Translations under genes and position numbers: made by a program
Notes under the pieces: generated by a model
Database searches by the model: none
What the model was told of the DNA's origin: nothing
Seen by the model: the letters and a program-made list of their open reading frames with translations, nothing else
In this document: positions 31,220-42,522 of the stretch, in pieces
Layout: every line of letters begins with the position of its first letter
How positions within the stretch are numbered: position 1 is the stretch's first letter
Assembly (NCBI GenBank): GCA_026214975.1
Contig: CM047817.1
Coordinates: 59,738,407 to 59,802,406, forward strand
Length of the DNA: 64,000 bases
Reading direction: 5' to 3'
Source: Gentiana macrophylla
Taxonomy: Eukaryota; Streptophyta; Magnoliopsida; Gentianales; Gentianaceae

Positions 31220-34200
31220 ATTTCCCCCTTTTTGGTGATGATGCCAATACCCTCTCCTAACAGCAAAGCAACAAGATTTAAAACAAAAACAGAACAAATA
31301 TAGTCATCTTTCATTATAATCATTTGTTCAAAAATTATTACAGTCTAGTATCAGCAAAGATAAAGCAGATAAGTATCTTCGATCTCACTGCCTTCTTTCC
31401 CTTTCCCCTCTTGCTTTTTCAAAGCTTGTTCTTGATAAGTTCGATTTCTCCGATCATCTCTCTCATCCGGTCATTTTCAACTGAGTGAAATCAATATGAG
31501 GATTCACTTGTTTCCACCAATGCCATGCTTGTGTAGAGTTAGATTTATCGATGTACCCCAAGCCTAACCTCATGTAAACCTCCTAGAATTCATTCAATGA
31601 TTCATTTGCATTTGTGGTAGGTAAACTTCTTTCTTCACCTCTACCAAAAGGAGTTAAGACCTTCAATTTGAAGCCCCTTGTCATGAAATCCCTTGTCATG
31701 GTCTCCTCTTGTTGTTGTAGACCTTCTTGTTTTATTGGAGAAGATCATTAGTAAGTGGAAGTCTGCCAGGTGTAGGTTCTCTATATGCATTTGTATCAGC
31801 TTCCCATCTTTTCTTGGCAAAATTCTTGCAGCCTCTTTTGCTACTGCTGTTTGACCCTCTTCCCCCTTATTGACATCATCAACAAACAGGGCCAGCAGGC
31901 CATGCACACTCTCATGCGTGATCACTAGGTTGTTCATTTGACCTTCAATAATTCCAGTCCTAGTGTCAATAGCTGTGATCCTTTCTTGCATTGTTTGCTC
32001 CAGCAGGGTTATCCTTTCAATTATTTTAGGATCTGGTACAGCAAGGTGAGATGTAATAGCAGCCTCAGCAGGCTTAGGTGATTCAGCAAGTTTGTCAAGT
32101 TTCTTATGAATGGATTCAAATTGGTCTTTCAGAAACTTGTCCTTCAGTGTATTTCCTTGCTTAATCCCCTTAACATCCATAGCAAGATCAGCTAGAGCAT
32201 ATTGTGTGGAAGTAATATTGGAGGCAACAGCCAAAGGTGGTCCTCCATCTATTCTCCACCAAATTCATTAAGTCTTCAAATCTCTCTCTTGTCTGTCAAG
32301 TTGAGTTCTTAAGTTTGCAATATCATTTCTAAACTGTCCTCAATTCTTCCATAACATGTGCTAGTACCCCACCACCATTTCTATCATCCCCCATCAAGAG
32401 CTCTTCTATATTGTATTGTGGCCTATGTCTGCTGATAACCACTGCAAAACTCATATCCAGTCCAGCAGGGTTAGGTCCTTGATATTCCTCTATAATAGGA
32501 TCAAGAGCTGGTTCTTCAAGAATAGGTACAAATGCCTGTTGAGGTTCATCATCAACATTTTCTTCTTCAGGCATTTGAAATTCCTCATCACTATAGTCAT
32601 AGTCCAGCAGCTGCTAATTCTCATCAATAACAGCAGCCTGCTGACTATCTTTCCCTATAGTGGTTTTGACTCCAGTAGGCTCCACTACAGCAGCCTCTTC
32701 AACAACAAGAACAGGGGTTTCCTCCAAACCCAAAGATTGTTCCAACCTGTGTCCAGGTGCTGTTTGTAACTCAGCAACCTGTACCTCCTGTTCCAACCTT
32801 TGTTCAGGTGCTGTTTGAACCTCAGCAGCCTGAACCTCCTGTTCCACTCTTTGAGGATTGAATACAGCCTCATTATCCACTTGGAATCCTTCAGCATGAC
32901 CAATCTTTGTTAGGATAATGGCAGTTTTGGATAAGATCCCCTCATTGTCAATCCAGTCTTGATATTGAATTGATTCCTCCTAACTGGCACTAGGTTCACT
33001 GTGGTCAGTAACCCGCTCATCACTTGAATCCACAGTCTGCTGATCATCAACATGCTCAGCAGGTTCTTCAACAAATAATGGATCTACCTCACCAACCATT
33101 CTGTTTGCACCAATGTCTATTCCCTCATTGATTTGTGCCTCAATATCATCCATGGTGAGATTCTCCATATCTTCATCTGTCTGTCCAGTTTGTTGTTTTT
33201 CAGTAGATTCTCCAGCACCAGTAGACTACCCTTCAGTTGGTTCAATAAGCATTACAACCCTACTTGTTCCTCCTGGACCAGATGGATGATGGTCATCAGA
33301 ATCAGATGATGCAGAGTCGTCATCATCTCTTGGATTCATGAACTTGATACCCTCTTCTTTCTATTGTTCGTCAAACAGATCCATCAGCCTTGATTGCAGT
33401 AAGGTGGTATCAATCAGATCCAGCAAGTTCTCCACTCCCAATTTTTCAAAAGCCCATTCTTCAAAATCTGTCATTGGTTCTGCAGCTGGCTTTTGTCTCT
33501 TATAATATCCAAACTTCCAATGGAAATAATCAGCCACCAGCAGGAGCTTTGGATCAACATACCCTTCTTTCTTCTTTTTCTCATGTCTTTCAAAGGGCAA
33601 GAATGATCTTCTGGGAGCTGTTCCAGTACCTTGTTGACCTCCAAAGGTCTCTACAAGTAGATTCAAGGTTTCTTCCATAGATGCTTCTAGGTCAGTAGGT
33701 TTCTTAGGTTGGATATTAGTCCTTACTACCTCCATATGTATAACACTTGGTTCTCCCTGACTTATATGCTCATCAGCAGGGTCAGCAGCAGACTGCTCTT
33801 CCCCCAGAACTATTCCAGGAATTGCAGGGTCTTGTACAAGTGTTTCCACTTCCACAGCAGGTGTAGCCTCAGTGGTTTGATGTGGTTCTTCAACAAGTTT
33901 CTCAACAACAACTTGGGCAGATTCAGAAGTCTCAAGGCCTTAGCAGTGAGGATTTCAGAGCTTTTCAGCAGATTGCTCAACAACAACCTCTACATCCTCA
34001 GTGGGATTTAAAATGGTTATAGGTTCAGCATCAATAGCCTCTCCTACTTCTGCTTCTTCTTCTACTTCCCTTTGAGCCTCCAAAACATTCAATTCCTTTC
34101 CTTTTCCATGTTTCTTCTTTTTTTTGGCAATCTCCTTCATTCTTTTGGAGAGTGGATTATCTTCAATATCAATAACTTTCCTCTTTCTTCTTGCTTCTTT

Positions 34201-34403
34201 TTGTTGTTCCTTCAAAATTTCAGCAACAGTCTTCTTCTCAACTACAGCAGGGTCAGTAGCTTCAATATCAATTGGACCCTCAGCAGACTCAGCAGTCTGT
34301 GCTATTTGCTTTCTTGTTCTTTTAGGCTTTAACATTTCTGTTATCTTCCTTGTGTCAGTAGCCTTTCTTTTCTCAGAAGTCTTCTTTGGTGCAGCAGAAT
34401 ATG
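31220..34403 (-). pseudogene. Sirevirus E2 downstream ORF, truncated at its 5' end
   Basis: After pol, in the same place as in A and B, E2 carries a long charged frame in pieces (34335-33955, 33855-33361, 33168-32980, 32880-32614, 32574-32329, 32234-31641). Features: a basic segment (RKRKVIDIEDNPLSKRMKEI), acidic and proline-rich linkers with repeated LEQEVQ(A/V)AE-type units (32685-32880), a helical region (ERITLLEQTMQERITAIDTR) and a C-terminus with AWHWWKQVNPHIDF near 31530. The last motif resembles YWKWKFPEIDW at the end of copy B. The 5' end stops at about 34403, where it joins Tork-like RT with no target duplication; gag and pol are gone. The final ~230 bp before the LTR are noncoding. 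Confidence 0.65.
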
Positions 34404-35541
34404 TATAGACGTAATTCTCGTAACCGGTGAGTAAGTGTCAATGAAATTTTGGCCTTTCTTTTGTCTATATCCTTTGGCTACTAACCAGGCCTTGTATTTA
34501 TCAATAGATCCATCAGCTTTAATTTTCTTCTTCAAAATCCACTTACATCCAAGTGGTTTATCTCTGGCTAGAAGATCAACTGATTTTGCATAATGGATTC
34601 TATTTCACTGTTAACAGCCTCTTTATAGAAAGGAACTTCTAGAATTGACATAGCCTCATCATATGTCCTTGGATCACCCTCTACCATATAGGTAACAAAA
34701 TCACGACCAAAGGATGTTGAAGTTTTTTCCCTTTTTCATCTGTTAAGTTCCTCCGTTTCTTGTTGATCATTTGAATCATCATACGTTATTTTGTCAGAAG
34801 TTATTTTAGAAATTTAATCTTCCTTTTCTTTTCAATGAAAGATCTCTTCAATAAATACTACATTCCTTGACTCAATAATTGCGTTTTCATGAATGTCAAG
34901 AATGTCTGATTTATGAACCATAAACCAATAGACACTATTATTACGCATAGCCAATAAAGATGCAATCAATTGTTTTAGACGCAATTTTTACTTGTTTAGG
35001 TTTAGGTATTTCTACCTTTTCTAAACACCCCCACACTTTTAGAATTTTATAATTGGGTTTGTGACCCATACACAATTCATAAGGTGCCTCATCCCTTTTC
35101 TTGGATAGTATCCGATTCAAGATGAAGTTCGTTGAGAGGATTGCCTCCCCCATATGTTCCGGGGTAAACCCAAACTAATCAACATATAATTAATCATTTC
35201 CTTATGTGTTCCATCTTCCGCTCAACTATACCACCGGATTATGGTCAGTATGGTGTAGTCGTTTGATGAATAATTCTGAATTCCGAAAAAAAATCCTCAA
35301 AAGGTGCATCATATTCTCCACCTCTATCACTATGAATCACTTTTATATGTTTGCTAAGTTGATTCTCAACTTCATTACTGTAATGCATAAGAAAATCAAG
35401 AGCCTCATATTTACTCTGCAACAAATATACATAACAGTATCTTACTATCATCGATAAAAGTAACAAAATACTTTTTACTGCATCTGGTTTGAACAAACTT
35501 TGAATCGCAAATAGCCATGTGAATTAAATCCAAAGGTTCAT
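34404..35541 (-). pseudogene. Tork-like unit main: integrase and N-terminal RT
   Basis: The integrase core has VIHSDRGGEYDAPFEDFF (near 35300) and the C-terminal half has ILSTNFILNRILSKKRDEAP and YKILKVWGCLEKVEIP (34941-35153). RT begins with a KKKIKADGSIDKYKAWLVAK segment and SPVTRITSIH (34410-34535). The RT then stops at about 34403 against Sirevirus E2; by comparison with unit ii roughly 100 bp of RT are missing before it resumes at 26473. The upstream edge is the LINE insertion point. Confidence 0.85.
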
Positions 35542-35565
35542 ATTTTTTTAAACAACTTTATTTTA

Positions 35566-36603
35566 TTAAAAAGGAAAAGAATAAAGTTCTACAAAGTCAA
35601 TGCCACATCCCGGCCCGCCCCAAGTACGTGATAGAGTGCATAGCATGGCCTCCTGAAACACTATGCTTGGAAAACCCAGTGTAGGAAAATCCATCACATA
35701 GGGAAGAGTACTCGCTCTATGCACCCCCAAAATCCCGGCACCATAAATATTACAATCAAACACACCAAAATTATCCTCCACTAGATACTTGTCTTTGCTT
35801 AAGCATAGCAATCCCAAGGAAAAAATAGCCCGTGTATCCGACCAAAGTATGAGCCAAAGCCTCCGAACACGCGCCTGAAGCACGAAAACGGTACCACTCC
35901 TTCTCCACCTTGACCTTGCTACTACAACCCAACGCATGGTTACACCTGGCACAGGAGAAAGATGATAATCCCAAAAATAGCTAAAAAAGATAATAACCCA
36001 AAAAATGAACAAGGTCACATGGATTGCACCCCTAACAGGATGATAGGGGTGCCTCGAAAGTTGAATGCCAATCCCGGTCCTATGCACTGAACCCTTTCTG
36101 TCGACCTCCAGCATTCTGCTTCTATGCGTCCCCTTCAAATAAAAATGCCCGGTCCAAGCTAGCCGTACATGAATCCTCAAAATGCAAACGCCGGATAAAG
36201 CATAGAAATCAGTGAGCCATAAAAAATAAATCATTATGCAAAAAATCCAATAAAGGAACATGTACACCTGAATTGCACCCCTAACATCATGATAGGGGTG
36301 CTTCCAGAAATCCACGCCGGCCATGTCCCCGGAAGAGGTGCCCGAATCTGCCCGCAGCATCAAAGCATAAAAATCAGTGAAAAAGTGTACTACGTGCCAA
36401 GTAGTGAATAGACGATGGATAGAAAACACCTGATTTGCACCCCAACCAGAAAAGGAGGGGTGCTTCCAGGCTGGAGGATCCATTCGCATCCAAACATGAC
36501 AACGTCGATGTGGAAAAGTCGTCTCCCCTCGTTCACAAGTGAAGAGTTCTTCCCTAGTTGTCTGCAACATGTCGAATAAGAGGAGGGCCATGTAAATCAT
36601 CAC
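35566..36603 (-). other. 345-codon open frame in the LINE 3' region
   Basis: A single uninterrupted 345-aa frame covers almost the whole 3' region while ORF2 is broken by several shifts. The product is Trp-, Phe- and Tyr-rich with hydrophobic runs (VYMFLYWIFCIMIYF; TLFIFWVIIFFSYF) and internal repeats: (K/R)HPYH-VRGAI-V appears twice and a related KHPSFSGWGANQV once. The repeats coincide with the GCACCCC/GGGGTGC hairpins, so they may be by-products of noncoding structure. I know of no L1 protein like this. It could be a chance open frame in a structured 3' UTR; the coding call is weak. Confidence 0.3.
36026..36463 (-). repeat. Three GCACCCC...GGGGTGC hairpins in the LINE 3' region
   Basis: Hairpins at 36026-36052, 36275-36301 and 36437-36463 share the perfect arms GCACCCC and GGGGTGC (eight pairs in the first two) with loops that vary in sequence; total length is 27 bp each time. 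They sit in repeat units that also share a (g/a)aaatcagtga word. Such structures near a LINE 3' end can be recognised by its own RT; that is an inference here. Confidence 0.75.
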
Positions 36604-36659
36604 TAATAATCTATTAAATATGATCAGGCACGTCGTTAAGATGATTAAACGTCATATCG

Positions 36660-39600
36660 TCTCCTTCCATAGCCGCTAAGCGATCCGCCACTCTATTACA
36701 TTCCCGAAACACATGAGAGATATTGTGTGGTATTTCCAAGACAAGCCAAAATCGACCAATCGAGATGCAGAGGGCCAACCTCCACTATGATTTCCGGATA
36801 TCACACGAGAAACAAATGTGGAGTCGGGCCTCGATATCAAGAGGCAAAACATGTGGATGCAACCGAATACCAAAGAGCAAGCGCCTTCTTCACTCCGCAT
36901 CAAGAACATTCCCATGGCCGAAGCAAGCATGAAACGCAACGACAAAGTTACCATGCGAATCCCGAATAATTCCACCCCCATAAGCAACTCCATTTCTGAC
37001 AGTACCATCTACATTGAGCTTCACCCGACCGACATGGGGAGGAATCCACCGTAATTGGATCAAGCGACGCATGGGGTGAGTTTTCACCTTGAAAGGCTTG
37101 AAAAATGGAACATCCCAATCAATCCCAATATGTTTACGGTCAACAGCCTTTCGGAAAGCTACCTGTCTAATCATTCTCTCATTGAGAATGTTGGTACGCT
37201 GAACAGACGGACACAAATCTTCATGTCTACACTTATTCCTCTCCGTCCTGATGCCCCAACACACAATTACCGGTACAAGAAGGCGCATATTATATATGTG
37301 GGCCGAAGAGTTGATCCAGAAATTAAACATAGGAACAATCCCAGTAGTAGGAGTGAAACGAAGGCCAAATTGACTCATAAAGTAAATTCAGATAGACTGG
37401 GCAAAAGGACACTCAATGAAATATGACGGAGATCTTCCCCTTGCTGGCACGCAAAACACTTAGAAACCAAAGTAATACCACGCCGTTGAATGTTCGAACT
37501 CCATAGGAAGAACATTATTGACTAGTCTCCAGCAGAAGAAAGAAATCTTTAGAGGTAACATATTGTTCCAAATTAACTTGAAGAGAGGACGAACCGGTTG
37601 TTGAGCCCGTAGCATATTCCACGCCGACTTAGTACTGAAATGCCTATCCGAATTTAAAATCCAAATCAATTCGTCGTCCTGGTCAGGTCGAAATGGAATG
37701 CATAAAATCTCATCCACAATATGTAGAGGAAGATGTTCTTGTAAAAGAGGAACATTCCACCTCCCATTCACAATGAAATCTTTCACCTTCCTAAATTCGT
37801 TGTCCGGGGAATCGCCCAAATCAATGTTCACCCATTTATTTCTCCAGAGATCTATATTACCGGCATTGACCTTCCACGTGATAGCATATTCAACAATATC
37901 ACGCAATTGTCAAACATTCTTCACCATCTGCGTCGGATTTCTGGGAAAGGAAGCTTGCAGGGGCGACTGATTTGCAATATAGGTATTATAAATAGTCCGG
38001 GCCCAAATCCCCTGTCTCATCCGAAGACGAACCCACAATTTAACCACAAAGGAATCCATAACTTCGAAAATATTTCGCACCCCTAAACCCCCTTCCTCCG
38101 TAGGCTTACAAACACTTTCCCACGACGTCCAATGAATATGGCTCCCGTTGGGTCCGCCATCCCAAAGAAACTTATTAAAAAGATGATGTAACCGATGAAT
38201 AACCTCTTTAGGAGGGACCAAAACTTGAAGGATAAAAATCGGAATAGAAGTTAACACATGCCTTAGCAATATAAGTTTACCTCCAAACGACAACAGCCGA
38301 CTTCCCCAATGAAAAAGCCGATGATGAACCTTGTCAATGATGTCTTGATAGTAACTGATTCTATTCCGTCCTCGAAAAAGAGAAGCACCAAGATAGCGAA
38401 AAGGCATAGTCTCCCTCATAAAACCCAAAGCATCCTGGATCCAACGGTTGAGTGGCATGCAACTTATGACCAATGAACGTGTCTTACTCGCATTAATTCG
38501 TTGTCCCAAACAATTTCATAGTGCTGAAAAACCTCCTTAAGACGCTTAAGACCTTTCTTATTGCATCGAGTAAAAGAATCGTATCATCCGCAAAAAGCCG
38601 TAACGATCCCCCGTACTTTCGAATGATAATGCATACCCGGGTTGTCGTTCATGAAATCATTAATAAGCCTCCCAAAATACTCCGCTGCAAGAACAAAAAG
38701 AGCGGGAGAAAGAGGGTCACCTTGTTTGACACCACGAGTCGTATGAAAGGAGGGTGACGGAATGCCATTCAGAAGAACATAGAACCAATTATCCGCCAAA
38801 GTCCGGAAGATGAGATCCACACAGAGCTCTTGAAAGCCAAACATCCTCAAAATCTGCATAATGAAACCCCATTCCATTCGATCATAAGCTTTCTCCATGT
38901 CAAGATTAAGCAAAATGTTAGGGCTGCGGATCATCTTATTCACATCCTTACACAGTTCTTGAGCTAAAAGAATATTATCCGTAATGGAACGACTGGCACA
39001 AAGCCCGACTGGTGGTCCGCCACCAGCATAGGGAGATACGCATTCAACCGTTGAGTGATTATCTTAGTGATGATCTTGGAGTAGACAGTGCATAAGCTAA
39101 TAGGACAGAAATCTCTCCAACAATCAGCCCCCACCTTCTTTGGAAGAAGAATAATCGAGGACGTGGAAAAATATCGGGGAAGGTGGCCACCAAGGAAAAA
39201 GTCAGAAACCACATTAGTCATGTCATGCTTAATGATGTCCCAACAAGATCGGAAAAAGTGAGAAGTAAAGCCGTCAGGACCCGCAGCACAATCCGGATCA
39301 ATGGAAAGAATAAGATTGTGAATTTCCTCACTCGTAGGGGTCGCAATAAGGCTCGCATTCTGATCCTCAGAGATTTGAGGGAGGATAAAAGACTTCAAAA
39401 GAGCACCAATCCCTGCCCGACTAGCCGTGAAAAGGTTTTCAAAGAAGGTCTTCGAAGAAATCCATATCTCATCTTGATTGTCAATCCAATTACCAGCCTC
39501 TGCCTTAATACGATGGATATAGTTATGGTTCCGCCTTTGCTTGCAAATAGCATGGAAGTACTTACTATTGGCGTCCCCCGCCTCAATCCATTTAACTGCT

Positions 39601-40621
39601 GCCTTCTGCTTAAGACATCGAGTCTCAATATTGTTGCATCTCTCATAATCCATAATAGCCCTATCGAGATCCGCATGGGTATCAAGAGACCCGACTTGAT
39701 CATGCCTCAACGTTTTAACATTGACCTCCGCCAGTGCTTTCTGTGTGTTATCAAAAATATTCCCAAAAATAGTACGATTCCACTCAGTAAGCTTATATCC
39801 AAGCTTCTTCAATTTAGTTGCCAGGAGCCCCATTCCATGACCAACTTCCGGTTCAGCCCACACAGATTTAACCACATCATAAAAAGATCCGTCATCCGTC
39901 AACACATTAAGAAACCGAAAGGAAGACTTACAAGGGGTGATAGAGCCACAAGTAGCGAGCAAAGGGAAGTGATCCGAGTGGACCCTTGGTAAGTGTAAAA
40001 CCTTTGTCATGTTAAAATAGTCCAACCAGGCCTCATAAAGAACACCCTGTCAAGACGTTGCCACATATTCCGATTGTGCCATGTAAATTGCGAGCCTTCA
40101 AAACACTCCTCGGTAAGATTAGCCACTTGAACGCACTCATTAAAGTCTAACATGTCATTAGCCCTATGGGAGGCTCCAACCTTCCTTTCCTCCAGCATCC
40201 GAACAATATTAAAATCTCCACCTAAAAGCCATGGCCATGTGTTAACCTCTGCCCGAGCTTTAACCGCGTGCCAAAGAGGAGTACGAGCTTGACGAGAGTG
40301 CTTCGCATAAATGCCAGACACCAAAAACACATCGCCATTCTGATCCGTGACCTCGGCCGTACACATTTGATCACAGTCTGTGGACAACGAGCAAGTAACC
40401 CCAGTCCAAAGAAACCAAATTTTACCTCGCAACAGAGATTGAGAGTAATCAAATCCCAGTTTAAGCCGAATGGTGGAACATAGATTAGCAGAACACAAGG
40501 GTTCAATCAACACTAAAATCTTAACATTATTACGTCTACAAATATTTTTTAGACAAGTTTGAGAAGAGACATTACCAATACCACGAACATTCCAAAATAA
40601 AATGTTGATAGGACTAAACAT
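36660..40621 (-). pseudogene. LINE ORF2: endonuclease, reverse transcriptase, RNase H (frameshifted)
   Basis: ORF2 nicks target DNA and copies the RNA in place. It starts MFSPINILFWNVRGIGN at 40621, eight bases before the end of ORF1. The APE-type endonuclease shows WNVRG, GGDFNIV and RVHSDHFPLL-like motifs (40600-39950). RT shows CAAGPDGF (near 39290), DMEKAYDRMEW (near 38890), RGVKQGDPLSPALFVL (near 38710) and FADD (near 38590). Then come the thumb, a zinc-binding region (WNNMLPLKISFFCWR, near 37540) and an RNase H domain (KLNVDGTVRNGVAYGGGIIR, 36950-37020; DAE near 36890). Frameshifts lie near 40030, 38990, 38590 and 37900. Not functional as it stands. Confidence 0.92.
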
Positions 40622-42154
40622 TGGAAGACCGAAGTTGATAAGCTTGAGATGGAGCCGAATCCGAAGAAGTTGTCGATTTACCTTTTTTCCTCCGTTTTTT
40701 AGCCGTAGCATTGATCATGGAGGGACCATCCGATTTGTTTTCCTCAGGAAGCTGATCCTCATTTGCTAACACAGCCGTGTCAATGTCCTCTCCATCCTTA
40801 GGAGAGCCATGAAGATCAGTGGAGGGCGGAACTAAAGCCAACGCCAGCTGATCCTCCACGGGACACGGCTCCAACTGTAAAATATTAGGTGCAGTCCCCA
40901 CAATATCAGGTGCCGGGATGGTTGGTTGATCCGGTATAATGCCCGACTGCTTAAAACGTTGCTCTAGCGTCCCATGGAAATCCTTTAATTTGGTGAGGTC
41001 CACGTGCCGAGAGGATCCATCGCCGGCCGAATGGGGACGATTTTCATTTTTTCGTTCGTGGTCTTCTTTAAGGAGAGATTGGTGAGAAGTCTCCATTAGT
41101 TCCTCTTCAATAAGTGACTCCAGGATGCTAAATGAATTATGCGTAATATTAACAGGTTGCGGACTTGAGTCTAAAGGAAGAGAAGTATTGCTCGTAGATG
41201 GTCCAGCAGCCGTAGTCACACTATTTATGTGCATATTAGACGGATTAATCGGAGTTACAGTGCTATGTTGTTTCACTTGATAGACTTGTTGAGGCTTAGT
41301 CGGATTTGTTTCAGAATTATGCCTGTCAATCTTCCTCGGTTGACCATTGCTCATGCCCGAATTCTTCCGTATATTCTCCGGTGGTGGATTTTTCCGCCTA
41401 AATTTCACCTCAGCATGACCAATACGATGGCAAAAAGGACAATAATCCGGCCAAAATTCTGTGTTGCCTTCTTGCCACTGGCCATTATGGACATCTTCAC
41501 CCAACCAAAAACGAGTACACCGTGGTTTTAAAATATCAACCTCAACAAGAACCCGAGCGACCGACGGTCTCCTCAAATCAGTGGTAGCAGCATCAGTTTG
41601 TAATGGTCTACCTATCAGTCCACCTATCTTACTCACATACTTCGGATTAAACTAAGGTAGCGGAAGACCTGGGAGTTTAAACCAAATAGGGACCAATGAG
41701 CAATCAGCATTGCAGTGAAAATCTATCGTCCACTTAGAAAGCACAAAACGATTGATCCCATAAACCATTCACGGCGAGTAAAGAGTCTATTATAATCTTC
41801 TTGACAACCCGGATGGACAATGACGTGTTTAGTATCAAGAAGACCCACTTTGCAAGTAGCTTTCAGATCAAGACGCATGAAAAACTTATGAATATCCTAG
41901 ATACGAGGCCTGTAGTCAGGGAATCGGGCTACCAATGCATTCGCAAATGGACGTGAAAGTATCTCTAGTTCATTACAAGAGACGAAGAATGCTGGCTCAC
42001 CTTTGCACGTACCATACATGCCAAAATCTGGTATCTCTGCTATCGGGCTTGCTGTGGCAGCCGCATATGATTTTGTAGGCTGGCCAGTGCCGTCCGGCGG
42101 TTTAGGACGATCGGACAAGTCAGGTGGCTCCGTCATCGAGCCCCACCGGAGCAA
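40614..42154 (-). pseudogene. LINE ORF1: DUF4283-like RNA-binding protein with zinc knuckle
   Basis: This is the nucleic-acid-binding partner of ORF2. The N-terminal part (42154-41897) reads MTEPPDLSDRPKPPDGTG and SRPFANALVARFPDYRP. The DUF4283-like middle, with FFMRLDLKATCKVGLLD and HWSLFGLN, has a stop near 41750. From 41636 the frame is open to 40614: RRPSVARVLVEVDILKP, then CPFCHRIGHAEVKF, where the fourth ligand of the CCHC knuckle is Phe instead of Cys, and a long polar tail ending KKRRKKGKSTTSSDS. The start at 42154 or its internal Met is uncertain. Typical of plant L1 ORF1. Confidence 0.85.
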
Positions 42155-42522
42155 CAGAAGTCCTGCCCTTGTCGAAGAAAACCCTAGTTGCCAAAAAACA
42201 GGCTGAAAATTCTGCCCTTGACGCAGAATCAGTAAACAGGCTGAATGATCGCTGTTCTTCTTGCTGCTATAGCTGCTCCGGCAATGGCGAAGGAGATTGT
42301 GGTCGGAGATGGCAGTGGTTGGAAGCTGGGTTTTGATTACAAGGGATGGGCGGCTTAACTCCCCAATCGATCAGCTTTAAAACAAATTAGTAATGGCTAA
42401 TAAAAGTCGCAAATCTTCATATGATTAGACTGGAAGAAAAGTCACTAAATAACCAAAAAGAAAGAGTAAAATCGAATAGTTGATATATCAAAACAAGAAA
42501 TTACAGTCTCCAGGGATTTCCA
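42155..42522 (-). other. LINE 5' segment, including non-LINE sequence
   Basis: The stretch between ORF1 and the target duplication. Its outer part contains, in antisense to the LINE, a phytocyanin-like exon fragment (42245-42358). The outermost 160 bp are AT-rich with nothing recognised. Where LINE sequence ends and acquired sequence begins cannot be fixed without another copy. Confidence 0.5.
42245..42358 (+). pseudogene. Phytocyanin-like first-exon fragment captured at the LINE 5' end
   Basis: On the plus strand a 37-codon frame starts MIAVLLAAIAAPAMA, a signal-peptide-like segment, and continues KEIVVGDGSGWKLGFDY then KGWAA and a stop. The pattern VVGD-SGW--GFDY--WA is that of the mature N-terminus of plant blue copper proteins (phytocyanins), which enter the secretory path and lie at the cell surface. 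None of the copper ligands (His, Cys, His, Met/Gln) is present because they lie in the missing C-terminal part. Family genes often have an intron close to this point, so this may be exon 1 alone. It runs antisense to the LINE and inside its target duplications. Recognised by motif only. Confidence 0.6.

Larger units (their letters stand above)
35542..42522 (-). mobile_element. L1-type LINE, near full length (6.98 kb)
   Basis: The element is flanked by a perfect 16 bp direct repeat, aaatccaaaggttcat (35526-35541 and 42523-42538), lying in the Tork-like integrase/protease sequence; such long duplications are typical of target-primed insertion. The sense-strand 3' end is at 35542 with a short A tail (TAAAAAAAT). 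Order: 5' segment (42522-42155), ORF1 with DUF4283-like domain and zinc knuckle, ORF2 with endonuclease, RT, zinc-binding region and RNase H, then a 1.1 kb 3' region with three hairpins. Several frameshifts in ORF2 make it inactive. Plant L1s with a C-terminal RNase H are a known group. Confidence 0.93.

Noticed and set aside
34072..34408. Membrane-protein-like plus-strand ORFs rich in Phe, Leu and Ser
   Set aside because: They are antisense readings of Glu/Lys-rich coding sequence, which gives Phe/Leu/Ser-rich shadows.
39183..39992. 269-codon plus-strand ORF
   Set aside because: It is wholly antisense to LINE ORF2, which shows clear RT motifs there. The plus-strand product has no recognisable domain.
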